This document shows, piece by piece, positions 47,224-60,696 of a stretch of 64,000 nt of DNA. Positions within the stretch are counted from its first letter, which is position 1; every line of letters starts with the position of its first letter. The notes beneath the pieces are model-generated. The model did no database searches. It saw only the letters and a program-made list of their open reading frames with translations, and was not told where the DNA came from. Made by a program: the position numbers and the translations under genes. Source of the DNA: Antilocapra americana (lineage: Eukaryota > Chordata > Mammalia > Artiodactyla > Antilocapridae); NCBI GenBank assembly GCA_007570785.1, contig ML664161.1, positions 15,776,861 to 15,840,860 of the forward strand. Reading direction: 5' to 3'.

Positions 47224-48030
47224 ATACTTTTTAACCATTTTTCAAAGAAAGTATCTTTTTTTCTCATTAAAAAATTACCCTCTGTATTATACCAAATTTC
47301 CTTTACATATTGCCTCTGTGAACTAAATAGTATCTTAATAAATGTACATGAGCTGTATTGTTGGTTTTTAACCCAAAATATCACCATCATCCCTGCTTAT
47401 TTCCAGTCAATTCAGATATGATTAAAAGGCATTTATTTTAAGAGAAATTTGATAGTATAGTCTATTTCATTCCTCTTAATACTTGCTTTTCCTCACCGAT
47501 CATTATTTTTTTTCAGTCCAAATAGCCAAAAATATTTGTTACCCTGAGTTTGCATTTTTATTTCTATTACACATTACAATTTTCCCCTTTTCTTTAAATA
47601 AGAAAACTAGTATAATTTCATGTATAAACTTAAAGAAATAGATTTTACAAATGATGTATATAGCATAATTCTAAAATAACAGTGTTTTCTATTTCCATCT
47701 GCTTTTTTAGAATAATCTCTTGTGTTTTATCATTATTGGAATTTGTCAGATGACCATTTGATACTTATGCTCTGCTGAGAGTGTACAGACTGAGTTAAAC
47801 AGATATAGGCTTCATCCTTAAGGGATTTTATGTTTGAATAAGAATACAGAGACAAATACAAAGATGAGGACAGAGACATCTGTTCAGATATCAAATATAT
47901 CAATAAAACTATTCTGCATCAAAAAAGATTTTTTAAAATATCTATCATCTTACACTAGACCTGAAACAATAAAGGTCTGTCCCTTTCTGGACATGGACCT
48001 AGATAGCATTGATCTTATAGATAAGAGTGA
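47224..48030. other. Intron 1, no recognised feature
   Basis: AT-rich; a 96-codon ORF at 47834 overlaps diverged repeat-like sequence and shows no protein family. Confidence 0.4.
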
Positions 48031-48034
48031 GGGA

Positions 48035-48140
48035 AACTTTATTGAATTTTTATGTTCCAAGCACTATGCTAAGAATTTTTTAACATGTATTATCTCATTT
48101 AATTCTTACTTCACTATAAGGTAGTAACTATTTTTTTTTC
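48035..48140 (-). mobile_element. MIR fragment
   Basis: 'ttccaagcactatgctaaga' and 'tattatctcatttaattctt' with 'aaggtagtaactatttttt' are the reverse complement of the MIR 3' part. Confidence 0.55.
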
Positions 48141-49316
48141 ACTTGGTGCTAATAAGGAGCTACCCGCAATTTCCTGAGGAAGTCTTAGTAATTGCAGAGT
48201 TCTCCATAAGGTCAATAATGCTGAAGGTGATGGAGTAGTTATCTGAATCAAAGCAAAACCCTCAGTTTAGACCATTTCTGCTCTGCTGTTAGAACAAGAC
48301 TGGTTTCATATATGTTGTTTTTGCTACTAAATACTGAATAATAGCATAATTGAAAAAATGTAGAGGTTTCTAAAATGTTTCTGGTCCCTTTGTTACTCAT
48401 TTGCTACAGGTGTTAAGATGTTAAGGCTTAAGCCCTGGTTAGATTCTCTTTATGGAATGGTTAGCTTTGCTCTTCTCTTTGGGCAGAAGGAGGTACCCCT
48501 AACTCTGTCCACCTGTCTTACCAGTACTTGCTATTAGTCACAAGGTAGCTTGGTTAATAAAGAGGAATCAAAGAATTAGAATTTACTATTCTTATCTTAC
48601 AACTAGAAAAACAAGGCAAACTATTAATGTATTTTTATTTGAAGTATTAGTCATTCTTTTAGTTCTATATTTCACAATCATAATTTAACCAAATATGGCT
48701 ATCTTGATAAGAAAAAGTAAGTGGGATTTATAGAGTTACCTGATTTGCAGTTTACTTCTGACTACCTGCTACTTGTTTTATATGAAGCTATGATAATCTG
48801 TTTTGACTCCCTCACAAAGATAAGAAAACTATTTCCTGGAAAGCTATGTCACTATGGAATCATTTGTCCTACTAAACTGTGTGTTACTATGAAATATCTC
48901 ATACTGTATTTTCCATATTGTTTAACTATATTTACTTCATAATCTTGTCCTTCAGATTTTCACCTCTTTTAATATTTAGTTCCTTTTGAGCTTAAATTTT
49001 AAGCAATTTTAATTTATCCTGTCACACTAAAATTTGAATTTTTATAAGTTCAGATTAGGAAAATTAGTATTACATTTTGAGATTTGTTATGTTTTCTTCA
49101 TTTATCTATATAAAACTTGAAAATTCATAATTCAGTAATCTGAGATCAAGTTCTTTGATTTCAGGATTTATTCATCTGTATTTCACCTTATTAATGCCTT
49201 TTATGTTTGTTTATCACATTTGATTCTGGCTCTCACACTGGATTCTTTTAACCCACTTTAAAGTTCTTGTTCATATTTATTGATAATCAAAAGTCTATAT
49301 CAGTACAGATATTCTT
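48141..49316. other. Intron 1, no recognised feature
   Basis: AT-rich single-copy-looking sequence. Confidence 0.4.
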
Positions 49317-49317
49317 C

Positions 49318-49382
49318 CCTTGGGTTGAGAAGATCCCCTGGAGAAGGAAACAGATACCCACTCCACTATTGTGGCCTGGCGA
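49318..49382 (+). mobile_element. Partial Bov-tA body
   Basis: 'gagaagatcccctggagaag' to 'ctattgtggcctggcgaatt': the middle of a Bov-tA element directly before a complete one. Confidence 0.75.
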
Positions 49383-49588
49383 ATTCCCTGGTAGCTCAGA
49401 CGGTAAAAAATCCGCCTGCAATGCAGGAGACCTGGATTCAATCCCTGGGTTGGGAAGATCCCCTGGAGAAGGGATGGCAACCCACTCCAGTATCCTGGCC
49501 TGGAAAATCCCCATGGACAGAGGAGCCTGGCGGGCTGCAGTCCATGGAGTCGCAGGGTCGGACACGACTGAGCGACTAAGCACATCTT
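49383..49588 (+). mobile_element. Bov-tA SINE, well preserved
   Basis: Head 'ccctggtagctcagacggta', B-box zone 'gattcaatccctgggttggg', tail 'gtcggacacgactgagcgac'. All frames across it and the partial unit are open for 96-111 codons, which reflects its youth, not coding function. Confidence 0.95.
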
Positions 49589-50788
49589 ATATAATGCAAT
49601 AAACCTCTGAAATGTAGTGTCATAACACCTTTTTTATAGCACTACACATTTAATAGTGAAAATGAATTGCATTCTCTTCTAAAGGAATTTAAATTTTCTA
49701 TAGCCTAGTTGTGAGAACTTGATTTTCCAACCTGATTTTCTCTTAATCACTAAAATAATGTTGGATCTGTTTTCTCATGATCTGCATATAAAGGTCAATG
49801 AAGGACAGCACTTTGAAAGAAATGGATTATACGCATCCTTCCAGAGCTAGTGTATATTACAGCTGTGCCTTTGGACTCACTTCAACAACAGTTTAGTGGC
49901 TCTTAGAGGAATTAGCGGCCCTAACTGGGACTCAGAATAATTGTACTAAAAGACACTTGCTTCCCATGCCCACGTAACCTCTGCAGTGAAATGTTTAAAA
50001 TTACACTTCTTATCCCTCAAATACAATTGGTCTCTTAGTGCTTTTGATTTTCCTTTGTAAGTTATCTTCATCTATCTCTTTTTTGCTTTTTACTACCAAA
50101 AAGTAGTAAAAGTAAAATTTTTACTTTTTATTGCTACCACTTTTTTATTCAGGCTCTTTTTACATTTTCCCTGGGATAATTTCAACATGTTAGTTTTCCT
50201 ACTTACTCGTTTTTGCTCTAGGATTATAGTGACCCAAATAAAAACCCTATCCTGGAAAAGTTCACCGTCTATCAGGAAGTCTAACATGGATGTAGATAAT
50301 TTTAATGCTAACATATTAAGGTACAATTATAGAAATACATGTAAGAAGCTGACTAAGAAAGGAAGTAATTAACTCTGAAAGTAAGTCATGTTGTTTCTGT
50401 AGCAAGTGCAGAGGCAAGTTTTTGTTCTCTTGTTCTAAATAAAGATTCATTTGTAATTTTTTAAAAACAGAAAAGCTTATTTTTCAGTTTATGAACAAAT
50501 AGATGCAGCTGAGATACAACTTTGGCAACTGAGTTAGCCACAAAACTAATGTTTTCCTATTGACTTGTCTGAGAATGGGGTGGAAAATATCTTGTCAGTG
50601 TATGTCTAAGTAGATACACATTTGTTAATGTGTTAGTTGAATCAGATAACATGTTAAATGTACCAGTTATAAAAAAATGTTTGTAAAACCTTTGGTCATT
50701 CAGCATTTATGCAGCTTCTGTATTTGTGGTACATGTATATATATCTATAAAATACAAGGTGCCTGTTGTAGCAACTTGCAGCTCTTTG
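49589..50788. other. Intron 1, no recognised feature
   Basis: AT-rich; a self-complementary patch 'aaaagtagtaaaagtaaaat/tttttacttttta' at about 50098-50130. Nothing coding. Confidence 0.4.
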
Positions 50789-51008
50789 CGCTTCTCAGGT
50801 GGCTCAGTGGTAAAAAATCCACCTGCCAGTTTGCCAGAGCCACAGGAGATGTGGGTTCAATCCCTGGGTCGGAAAGGTCCCCTGAAGAAGGAAATGGCAA
50901 CCCACTCCAATATTCTTGCCTGGGAAATCCCATGGACAGAGGAGCCTGGCAGGCCCCAACCCAAGGGGTTACAAAGAATCAGACACAACTGAGCAACCGA
51001 ACACACAT
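50789..51008 (+). mobile_element. Bov-tA SINE
   Basis: 'cgcttctcaggtggctcagt' through 'gttcaatccctgggtcggaa' to 'agacacaactgagcaaccga'. Confidence 0.93.
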
Positions 51009-51083
51009 AAAATGATTAAGCTACAATAGAGTCAGTATAGATAGCCCCTAAATTTACAAGTATATACTTCAAGATAGCTTTTT

Positions 51084-51798
51084 TGTTTTGTTTTGAACTT
51101 TTTATTTTGTATTGGGGTATGGACAGTTAACAATGTTGTGAGAGTTTCAGGGGAACAGCAGAGGGACTCAGCCATACATATACATGTATCCATTCTCCCC
51201 AAACCCTTCTCCCATCCAGGCAGACTACGTAACATTGAGTAGAGTTCCATGTGCTATACAGTTGATCCTTGTTGGTTGTCCCTTTTAAATATAGCAGTGT
51301 GTACATGTCCATCCCAAAGTCCCTAACTGTCCCTTCCCACTAGCAAGCAGAAATTTGTTCTTGAAGACTGTCTCTTTCAATTTTGTAAGTTCATTTGTAT
51401 CATTCTTTTTCGATTTCACATACAAGGGGTGTCCCACAATAGTCCTCCTTCTCTGTCTGACTTACCTTCGCTCAATATGGCACTCTCTAGGCCCACCCAT
51501 CTTGCTGTAAATGGCATCATTTCATTCTTTTTAATGTCTGGGTGATATTCCATTGCATATATGTACCACATCTTCTTTATCCATTTCTCTGTTGATGGAC
51601 ATTTAGATTGCTTCCATGTCTTGGCTGTTGGCTGTTGCTGACAGTGCTGCAGTGAACATTAGGGTGCTCGTGTCCTTTTGTATCATGCTTTTCTCCTGAC
51701 ATATGCCGAGGAGTGGGATTGCAGGGTCATATGGTAGCTCTATCTTAGGTTTCTTAAGGAACCTCTATACTGTTCTCCATAATGACTCTACCAACAAA
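51084..51798 (-). mobile_element. L1 LINE 3' end, 5'-truncated, with TSD
   Basis: It begins at the T/G-rich antisense 3' end, followed by 3' UTR text ('cagccatacatatacatgta', 'gtgctatacagttgatcctt') and the end of ORF2 ('gggtgatattccattgcata', 'ttgcagggtcatatggtagc'). Flanks ATAGCTTTTT (51074-51083) and ATAGCTTTCT (51799-51808) match at 9 of 10 bases. Older than the copy at 45262. Confidence 0.88.
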
Positions 51799-51808
51799 AT
51801 AGCTTTCT

Positions 51809-52495
51809 TATTTTTAATGATTTTCTGATACAGATGTAACATTGATATTTTAGAAACAAATAATTTTTAAACATAATATACTTCTGAAATTAAAATTTTA
51901 AATATGTAAGATATGCTTTAAGATATTTTTAAGTTAGAAAGTCTTTGCTGTCTTAGCCAGTGTATATAGACTTATAATCCACAGTCAACTAATAGCTTAT
52001 CTGTACTCTGCCTTAATGATATTGACTGTAGAGTATTGTACTAGATGTTAGTTGCTGCATTTCAAGGTGAATATTATCAGCAAAGGATACATCCAGTGAT
52101 GGCAAAGAAGACAACAAGCTGTCTCACTTGAATTATGGTTAAAGGACTTGAGGTTAAAAGACCTAAGGAAAATTTTTAGTCTTTGTCAATATGTGAAGAG
52201 ATAGAAGGCAGACTGTTGGAATAAAGAATTTTAAAAATAACATCCTTTAGGAGTAACTTTAGAAGTGCTTCACAAAAACTTCTGTATGAGATGGGTGAAC
52301 TCCTAACACTGAAAATTGCTACTGAACTTTAATTAGGTGACTTATAAGTTAGTTTAGTGTTTTAAGATTTTAACTTGACTGGCTTAACAAAGTATTTAGA
52401 TTGGAAGTATGGGATTGAGGTTGCAAAGGCAGGGTTGGGATGACTTATTAGCCAGTGTACATTTAGAAAATTCTCTAGTTGGTATCAAGTAATTC
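51809..52495. other. Intron 1, no recognised feature
   Basis: No coding or repeat call. Confidence 0.4.
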
Positions 52496-52499
52496 TGAC

Positions 52500-52722
52500 A
52501 TGTTTTCAGAGGTAGTAGACTTTTTCTATAAAAGGCCAGATAGTAAATATTTTAGATTTTGCAGGCCACATGGTCTCTGTGTCACCTGCTGTTTTTGTGC
52601 AAAAGCATCATTGATAATACGTAAACACGGTTTGTTGGCTATGTTTCAATTAAACTTTATTTAAAAAAGCAGGTGGTTAGCTGGATTTAGCCTGTGGGCC
52701 ATAATTGGACAACTCTTGCCTT
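52500..52722 (+). mobile_element. MER20-like hAT-Charlie DNA transposon
   Basis: Strong similarity to the short hAT element family with 'ctttttctataaaaggccag' and 'tagtaaatattttagatttt' near one end, 'gcaggccacatggtctctgt' next, 'attaaactttatttaaaaaa' toward the other end, and 'gcctgtgggccataattgga' at the end. About 220 bases, the expected full length. The name MER20 is from memory. Confidence 0.8.
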
Positions 52723-53084
52723 AAATGATAAAATCTGTAAATACCATTCTAATATAAATGGAGAAAAGCTTTCAGTTAAGGAGTTAAAAACCAAATTGTC
52801 AAAATATCATTGTCTTTTTGGCTGGAAGAGTGCACGTCAGGTGTTCCAAATACTGAATTGCTCATTGAATTAAGAAACCTTTTGCTATAAAAGTCAAGTG
52901 ACAATGGAGAGTCTATTTTCTGCTGTTCATTTCTACAGCATATTTTGTTCTTAAAGGTGTGTTTTTACATCTTAGTTTAATGTTTATTTGATTATATCAT
53001 TTATTTGAAAACAAAACTTTTAAGAAATCTGAATTTAAAAATTATGAAAAACAATGTCATGTTATTCTTTTATTCAAAATATTT

Positions 53085-53620
53085 AGAGACTCCCTTTTAC
53101 TTGGAGCATACCACATAGAATTCAAGCTCCTTAACATGGAATCTGTCCACTTTCCTGGCTCTTGTGTCTCTCTCAATCCTCCTTCATTATCACATATCCT
53201 ACCTATTCCCATGCATTTCATATCAAGTAGTAAAAAAAAATCAAACTTACATTGCTGGTAAAAGCTGCATTTTTTTTCATGGTCTTTGCACACACATTTT
53301 TATAGCTGTCTAAAACATCCTCTTCACCTAGCTGTCCCATGTCCAAGCCACTTCTCTGCAAAACCCCTATTAATCTATAATGCTGTATAAACTTCCCTGA
53401 TGCCTTCCCTAGCCTTCTCAGGCAGTTGGAGATTTTTTGTGACTCTTCCAAAGTTCCTATTCTGCCTTATAACAATTTTCCATTGTTAAAGTTGTTCCTG
53501 AGTCTTGTCTTTCCCCAACAAACTCAACAACCAAAGAGAAAACATCTGTTTACCATTGTTTTCATACTATTTAACCTAGAACCTGGCACAAGCAAGTATT
53601 TCTCCAAAAAGGGTGATTAA
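53085..53620 (+). mobile_element. L2 LINE 3' end
   Basis: Diverged L2 sequence: 'gaattcaagctccttaacat', 'ggtctttgcacacacatttt', 'acttccctgatgccttccct' and the 'cctagaacctggcacaagca' terminal text. Confidence 0.55.
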
Positions 53621-53969
53621 GCCAGGGATTCCTCACACCTAATCATAAATAGCTGTACCAATAAAATAAGGATGCACAGGGTCTGGGGAACAAGCCACAG
53701 TTGCAAAAATCCCAGCATCTGAGCCACTCAGTACTGTTCCAAATTCGCTTGTGAGTCTTGCAGTTCCAGCTCTGCCTTCAGGCTTCAGCACTTGACTCTG
53801 GTGCAGCTTTGTGAAGCTGAAACTCCTTGTTTACTTGCCTCCCTCTGTAAAAGAACCCAGTCCCCTTTTTCCTATCACTCACTGATGCCAGTCCTGAATA
53901 ATTCATAAAAGCTTGAAAAGATACTGTGGGTATACTTGATGGGTTTGTTAATTATATTAAACATTTTTT

Positions 53970-54215
53970 GAGTGCCTACAGTGTGCCAGTCTCTTCACTT
54001 ACATGTTTTTCATATATTACTTCATCAATACCATGGTCTGATGAAATAAATGCTATTATCCCAACTTAACAAATTAGGGCAGGGGGCCAGGGTGGTGGTG
54101 GTAGTGGTGGTGATACAAGGTTTGGTGAGATGAATTGAACTGCTCAAGGCCATACAACTATTAACTAGGGCAGACAGAATCTGAATCCAGTGTAACTTCA
54201 GAGCCCATTCTATTA
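53970..54215 (-). mobile_element. MIR relic with internal GGT-rich insertion
   Basis: 'gcctacagtgtgccagtctc' and 'ttactcatca'-like core, then 'ctcaaggccatacaactatt' and 'gacagaatctgaatccagtg', in reverse-complement MIR order. A (GGT)n-rich patch at 54090-54113 sits in the middle. Confidence 0.6.
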
Positions 54216-54279
54216 TTCACCATTATTCACCACTGGTGAATAGTCCCGCCATAACTGAAGTCCAAATAACAGTATGGTT

Positions 54280-54440
54280 ATAATGTGCACTTCGAAATCA
54301 TGTAGACCTGGATTCAAAATATTTAATATTTACTGGTGGCAAATAACTTCAGTTTTCTCATATGTAAAGTGTTTATTACCCCAAAAGGGTCATTGCATGC
54401 AAAAGTGCAAGATATATACTAAATAGTAAGTGTTAGCTCC
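54280..54440 (+). mobile_element. MIR relic
   Basis: 'gtagacctggattcaaaata' then 'cttcagttttctcatatgta' and 'ctaaatagtaagtgttagct' match the MIR core in plus sense. It lies opposite to the MIR just before it. Confidence 0.55.
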
Positions 54441-55565
54441 ATTTCTCTCTTCTACACTTCTGTTCTAATGAGCTCTGAGGTGATGGTTTGAACAGAAGAC
54501 GGCCTGAAGTAAGAGTACAAATAAAGTTAGCTTCCTCTCCCTCCTGTAGAGTACCACCAGTGTGGACCAGTGTCTGGTTTCCAGGATCTCGCAGTATTTT
54601 ATGGCTATGATCACATTTATTCTCTTACTGAGGAGGGTGTGTCTTAAGTATTTCATAGTTGTTAATTGCCCATAAATATAATAAAATAGAATAAGGATTA
54701 GAATCAGTGATCTCTTGGGTATTAGACTTCTCTTTCACTAATTCTTAGGAAACATATGGGATTTAGGGAGTTGTTATTTATTATATAAAATAGTTGCCCT
54801 CATGATTCCATAACATAGACCTGTTAGTGCCATTCAACAAAGAAGACTATAAACACAGCTGCTATTTTGGTATGGTTTGTGGTTTGGTTTTGTTTTTATT
54901 TGAACTTTTTTCTTCAGGCAGATCATCATTTAAAAGTAATCATTCGGCATTTCCCCTTGCATTCTTCAAATTTTTTTATGTTTTTTAAAATCATAGCCTA
55001 ACTCATTTCTGTAATTATGCTCTCAGATTGATCCATCTGGTTTTTTTACTAGCCAATGAATTTTCTTTTAAAAGTATCAAGAATAGGATAATTATATTTT
55101 AAATCCTACCACCTCAGTGAGTCTCATAAATTTGAAGAAGATATTTTCAAGTATTAAAAAAAATTGTACATTCCTTATTATCTTTCAACTGATCTCTCTA
55201 TTTCCAGAGGTAGGGAGAGGGCTTGAAATTTCTGCTATTTTACTCCTCATCTCCTTCTTCATGTGTTAAAACTCTGAAGCATACCATAAACACTTGTTTG
55301 CAACTGAGAATGGGTACTGCAAAAATGTCTAATCAAAATAGATCCTATTGCTCTTTCTAGGCTGTGTGGAGAAAGAGGAATTGTAGGGGGAAAATGTAGA
55401 TGTAGTAAGACAATTTAGACCTTTGCAGTGGTCCAGACAAGAAATAGTAGTGGACTGACCCAAGACATTAAGAAATTCAAGATATAGAATTAACGCAATT
55501 TGTTGATGAATTAGATACTGGCTTGCACGAAATAAAGGAGTCAGAGATAGTTTCCGGATTAAGTC
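54441..55565. other. Intron 1, no recognised feature
   Basis: AT-rich, no coding support. Confidence 0.4.
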
Positions 55566-55569
55566 TATC

Positions 55570-55900
55570 CTGCTCTTCATATCTTTCTCACTGTTTGTTC
55601 CATTCCTATCCTTAAAGAGTTTAGTTTATATGTTACCTTCTATGGAAAACTGTCTCATTCCAACTTCCGTGACCACTGTATGTGCTTTTATAAGCACCTG
55701 GTACTTCTTCATGAGAGCTTTTTTCCCCCTGTTTTATATGTGTGAATTCTTTACCCCATACCCGCATGCACATAACCTTCCTGCTCTCGATGTTGTCTTG
55801 TGAGGGCAGAGGCATGCCTGTCTTACTCATCATCATAGTCCCAGTACCTGACGTGGTCCTGGGGACAGCACCGATCCATTGTTGGCGAAGGGTGTCATTT
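55570..55900 (+). mobile_element. Probable L2 3' fragment
   Basis: 'gtgagggcagaggcatgcct' then 'catagtcccagtacctgacg' resembles the L2 terminal 'gagggcagggac...cccagcgcctgg' text. Diverged. Confidence 0.45.
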
Positions 55901-56096
55901 ATAGCTTTTGTCTACAGTGCCTGGTAGAATAATTAAATACAGTACGTTGTCTGGGGTTTTTTGAATCATTCCTCTGGCTTAACTTTATTTTTTTTTATTT
56001 TCTTAATATCTCTGACCTTATTTTTTTCTTATAGTTTTATAGTTTAGCTTACTGAATAACAAAATATAAACCACAAGAAATAAAATTGTGCTACGT

Positions 56097-56306
56097 GGGA
56101 CTTCCTGTAGCTCATACAGTAAAGAATATGCCTGCAATGCGGAAGACCCAAGTTCGATCCCTGGGTTGGAAAGATGCTCTGGAGAAGGGAATGGCAACCC
56201 ACTCCAGTGTTCTTGTCTGGAGAATCCCTTGAGCAAAGGAGCCTGGCAGGCTCCAGTTCATGGTGTCACAAAGAGTTGTACATGACTGAGCAACTAACAC
56301 TACTAC
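56097..56306 (+). mobile_element. Bov-tA SINE
   Basis: 'tgggacttcctgtagctcat' through 'gttcgatccctgggttggaa' to 'gtacatgactgagcaactaa', 1.1 kb before exon 2. Confidence 0.93.
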
Positions 56307-56619
56307 TTTTTGGTAAAAGGGATGGATCATTGCAAATTAATCATTACAAATTCCTATCTCAAGGAAAATGCATTGATGACACTTTTTATTGTACTGAATA
56401 TATAACTAAATTATACTTAAAGACAGAATCATCAAAGGTAACACTTAGACAGTAATCAATACAAAAAAAGGAAATCACAAAGATTTTTCCTTCTTGAGAA
56501 AGAAAAAAATACTAAACTGTGTAAATTCTAGTTACCACAGAGTAGAGGTAGTAGTGTAAAAGGAAAAGGATTTGACTTCTCTCACCTTTACTTTACTCAT
56601 CTTTAAAATAAAAACAGTG

Positions 56620-56755
56620 ATAGTGGTTTAGTTGCTAAGTCGTGTCCGACTTTTGTGACCCCATGGACTATAGCCTGCCCGGCTCCTCTGTCCATGGGAT
56701 TTTCCAGGCAAGAATGCTGGAGTGGGTTGCCATTTCATTATTCTTGCCTAAAAGC
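56620..56755 (-). mobile_element. Truncated Bov-tA with long flanking direct repeat
   Basis: 'gttgctaagtcgtgtccgac' to 'gctggagtgggttgccattt': the BovA part without the tRNA head. Flanks at 56591-56619 and 56756-56784 are 29-base direct repeats that match at 27 positions, both containing 'ctttactcatcttt'. This is unusually long for a target-site duplication. Confidence 0.88.
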
Positions 56756-57041
56756 CTTTACTCATCTTTGAAATAATAACAGTGGACCCATGGTCTAAAA
56801 GGTCCTTTCCAGACCAAATTCTGTTGTTGCATAAAATAGAAAAGAACTATATATAATGGGAATTTTGGTTTCCACTGCAGCTTACTGTTTATTCTCTCCA
56901 TAGCTCCAGCTCTGTCTTTATAAGATCTGACCTTAAAAATCCATTCAAATAAGAATTTTTTATTGAGTGAATTTATTAAATGTGATTAAATGCAAGTAAT
57001 TGTTTTTTCTAATTTCTGGTTTGTAATCAATTCTTTTAGCC

Positions 57042-57246
57042 TGTGCTTAGTCGCTCAGTTTGACTTTTTGCGACCCCATGGGCTATAGCCCACCAGGCTC
57101 TTCTGTCCATGGGGATTTTCCAGGCGAGAACATTGGAGTGGGTTTCCATGTCCTGCTCCAGGGCATCTTCCCAAACCAGGGATCGAACCCAGGTCTCTCC
57201 TGCATTGCAGGCAGATTCTTTACCGTCTGGGCTACCAGGGAAGCCC
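57042..57246 (-). mobile_element. Bov-tA SINE 157 bases upstream of exon 2
   Basis: 'tgtgcttagtcgctcagttt' to 'ctgggctaccagggaagccc'. The flanks TCTTTTAGCC at 57032-57041 and 57247-57256 are identical. It lies antisense to PIK3CA just upstream of the first coding exon, outside the polypyrimidine tract and acceptor. Confidence 0.95.
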
Positions 57247-57403
57247 TCTTTTAGCCTAATTAGGAACAATAATCTAAGATGAACTATAATTACTTATTCT
57301 AATCATTTCAAACTACAGAAAATGAAATTTTACATTTAGTAATGCCATAAGTGTATTCTTTGATGGTTCCTCCTTTAACATACTTTTTCTTTCTTTGATT
57401 TAG

Positions 57404-58564
<1,161 letters not shown>

Positions 58565-58579
58565 TAAATGGCCACTGTA

Positions 58580-58740
58580 ATGAAAACTTCTATCTGTACC
58601 TATATCTTTATACAGTCTTTTTGTCCTAGTTAGATGATAAGCTTCTTGAAGGCAGGGACTGCTTATACTGACAAGATATAGTTGACAGCCAAGTACACAA
58701 CGGGTATGCAATAAGTATGGATTGAGTGAATAAATATGTA
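58580..58740 (+). mobile_element. L2 LINE 3' end
   Basis: 'gcttcttgaaggcagggact' followed by 'agtacacaacgggtatgcaa' and 'gattgagtgaataaatatgt' matches the L2 terminus. Confidence 0.65.
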
Positions 58741-59605
58741 CATGTGGTGCTGATCCCTTGGTGAATTGTTTATCTTAGAATAAAACTGAAAACATTGAAT
58801 TTCAAATTCAGTGTTAACAGAATTACAGCTTATTATATTTTTACAAATTAAAACAACTATAAATAGAAATATTTTATGAAATTATGAAGTTAACACAGTC
58901 TTACTATATACAAAGAAAAAGTAAATGTTAGATGCAGTGTTTAACTCTGATCATAATGAATGATAATAATAACTTGACTATTAACAGTATATCAGTTTCT
59001 AGAAGTAAGTGAACATGAGAGTATTTAAACTGCATTGTTTTAGAAATGAAAATATTGTTTCAGATAAATATTTGTGTTTTTCAAGGTAACAAAGTGAAGT
59101 TTTTAATGGAAAGTTATAGAATAGGTTTACTTATTAAATATAGTATTCTGTCAGTAGAATAAGGCATCTTATTACTATTTCAGCCATATTATTCAAAGTA
59201 GTTTAATGATTATATAACATAAGATCTTCATTTAAAATTCATTTCTACCTTAGCATAGTTTTTAAAATGGAATGATCTTTTCATTTTTTCCTTTTTCCTT
59301 TTCATTTTTCCTTTTTCGTAATACTCTTTATGAAAATTTTCCAACATATAGAAAACCTGAAAAAATTTTACTGTGTATACCTTGGCCACTCCAACACAGT
59401 TTTAATCTTTTCATTTTCATCTTCTTTTTCTTGGTCCCCCAGCTTTACGCTTCATTAATCTTAAAAGGAAAGAAATAAAATTTATTTTCTTCCCCTTCTC
59501 TCCCCCATCTTTTTTCTCATTCCAATTCAGCATCTTTCTTTAAGTCTCCATGGTTCTTTCCCATAGTTACGAGACACACTTGTAAAGTATTGTTGAACCT
59601 TTGAT

Positions 59606-59887
59606 CGGAGAAGGCAGTGGCAACCCACTCCAGTACTCTTGCCTGGAAAATCCCATGGACGGAGGAGCCTGGTGGGCTGCAGTTCATGGGGTCGCTAAGC
59701 GTCGGACACGACTGAGAGACTTCACTTTCACTTTTCCCTTTCATGCATTGGAGAAGGAAATGGCAACCCACTCCAGTGTTCTTGCCTGGAGAATCCCAGG
59801 ACGGGGGAGCCTGGTGGGCTGCCGTCTATGGGGTCGTACAGAGTCCGACACGACTGAAGTGACGCAGCAGCAGCAGCAGCAGGAGCA
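59606..59887 (+). mobile_element. Bov-A2 SINE with (AGC)n tail and TSD
   Basis: Two BovA units (59607-59722 and about 59750-59860) linked by 'ttcactttcacttttccctt', and a CAG/AGC tail at about 59865-59887. The flanks GAACCTTTGAT at 59594-59604 and 59888-59898 are identical, 11 bases. Confidence 0.95.
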
Positions 59888-60213
59888 GAACCTTTGATGC
59901 TATAATAAATCACTCTTCACAGGGGTTGTTTCTATGAAGTATGTCATGCAGATTAAAATGGCAATTATCTTGGTCTCATATACTTGCAACACACAGTAGT
60001 CACAGGTTTGTGTGTGTGCTTGCCTTGAAACATGAGGTTGGGGCATGTCAGCCCTATCAGATTTGAAAATTTGCCCTTTCTACCTGACATTTATCTGTAT
60101 TTAGTTATGGTTGATTATAAGTCATTTCTGTTTGTGGTTAGAGACTAATGGTACTGCATACTTTTTGAAACTTGTCTCTTGAAAAATGAAATATATGTGG
60201 TGATTGCATCTAA

Positions 60214-60507
<294 letters not shown>

Positions 60508-60579
60508 TAATTTTAAATTTAAAAGGTAATAACATTGGGAACTGATATCTGTATTTAGGATGCAGTTTTTGAAAATTTA

Positions 60580-60696
60580 ATTTTTTCTGGCTGCGCTACT
60601 TGGCTTCCAGAATCTTAGTTCCTTGACCAGGGATTGAGCCCTGGTTTTGGCAGTGAAAACACCAAGTCCTAATTACTGGACTGCCAGGGAATTCCC
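60580..60696 (-). mobile_element. CHR-type tRNA-derived SINE
   Basis: 'tttttctggctgcgctactt' then 'ccttgaccagggattgagcc' and 'tactggactgccagggaatt': reverse complement of a tRNA-Glu-headed cetartiodactyl SINE without a BovA tail. Confidence 0.8.

Larger units (their letters stand above)
5035..57403 (+). other. PIK3CA: PIK3CA intron 1 (52.4 kb)
   Basis: It is bounded by GTGAGT at 5035 and a polypyrimidine tract plus TTTAG ending at 57403. It is filled with repeats of several ages and contains no protein-coding sequence I can support. Long first introns between a CpG-island UTR exon and the first coding exon are normal for mammalian signalling genes. Confidence 0.85.
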
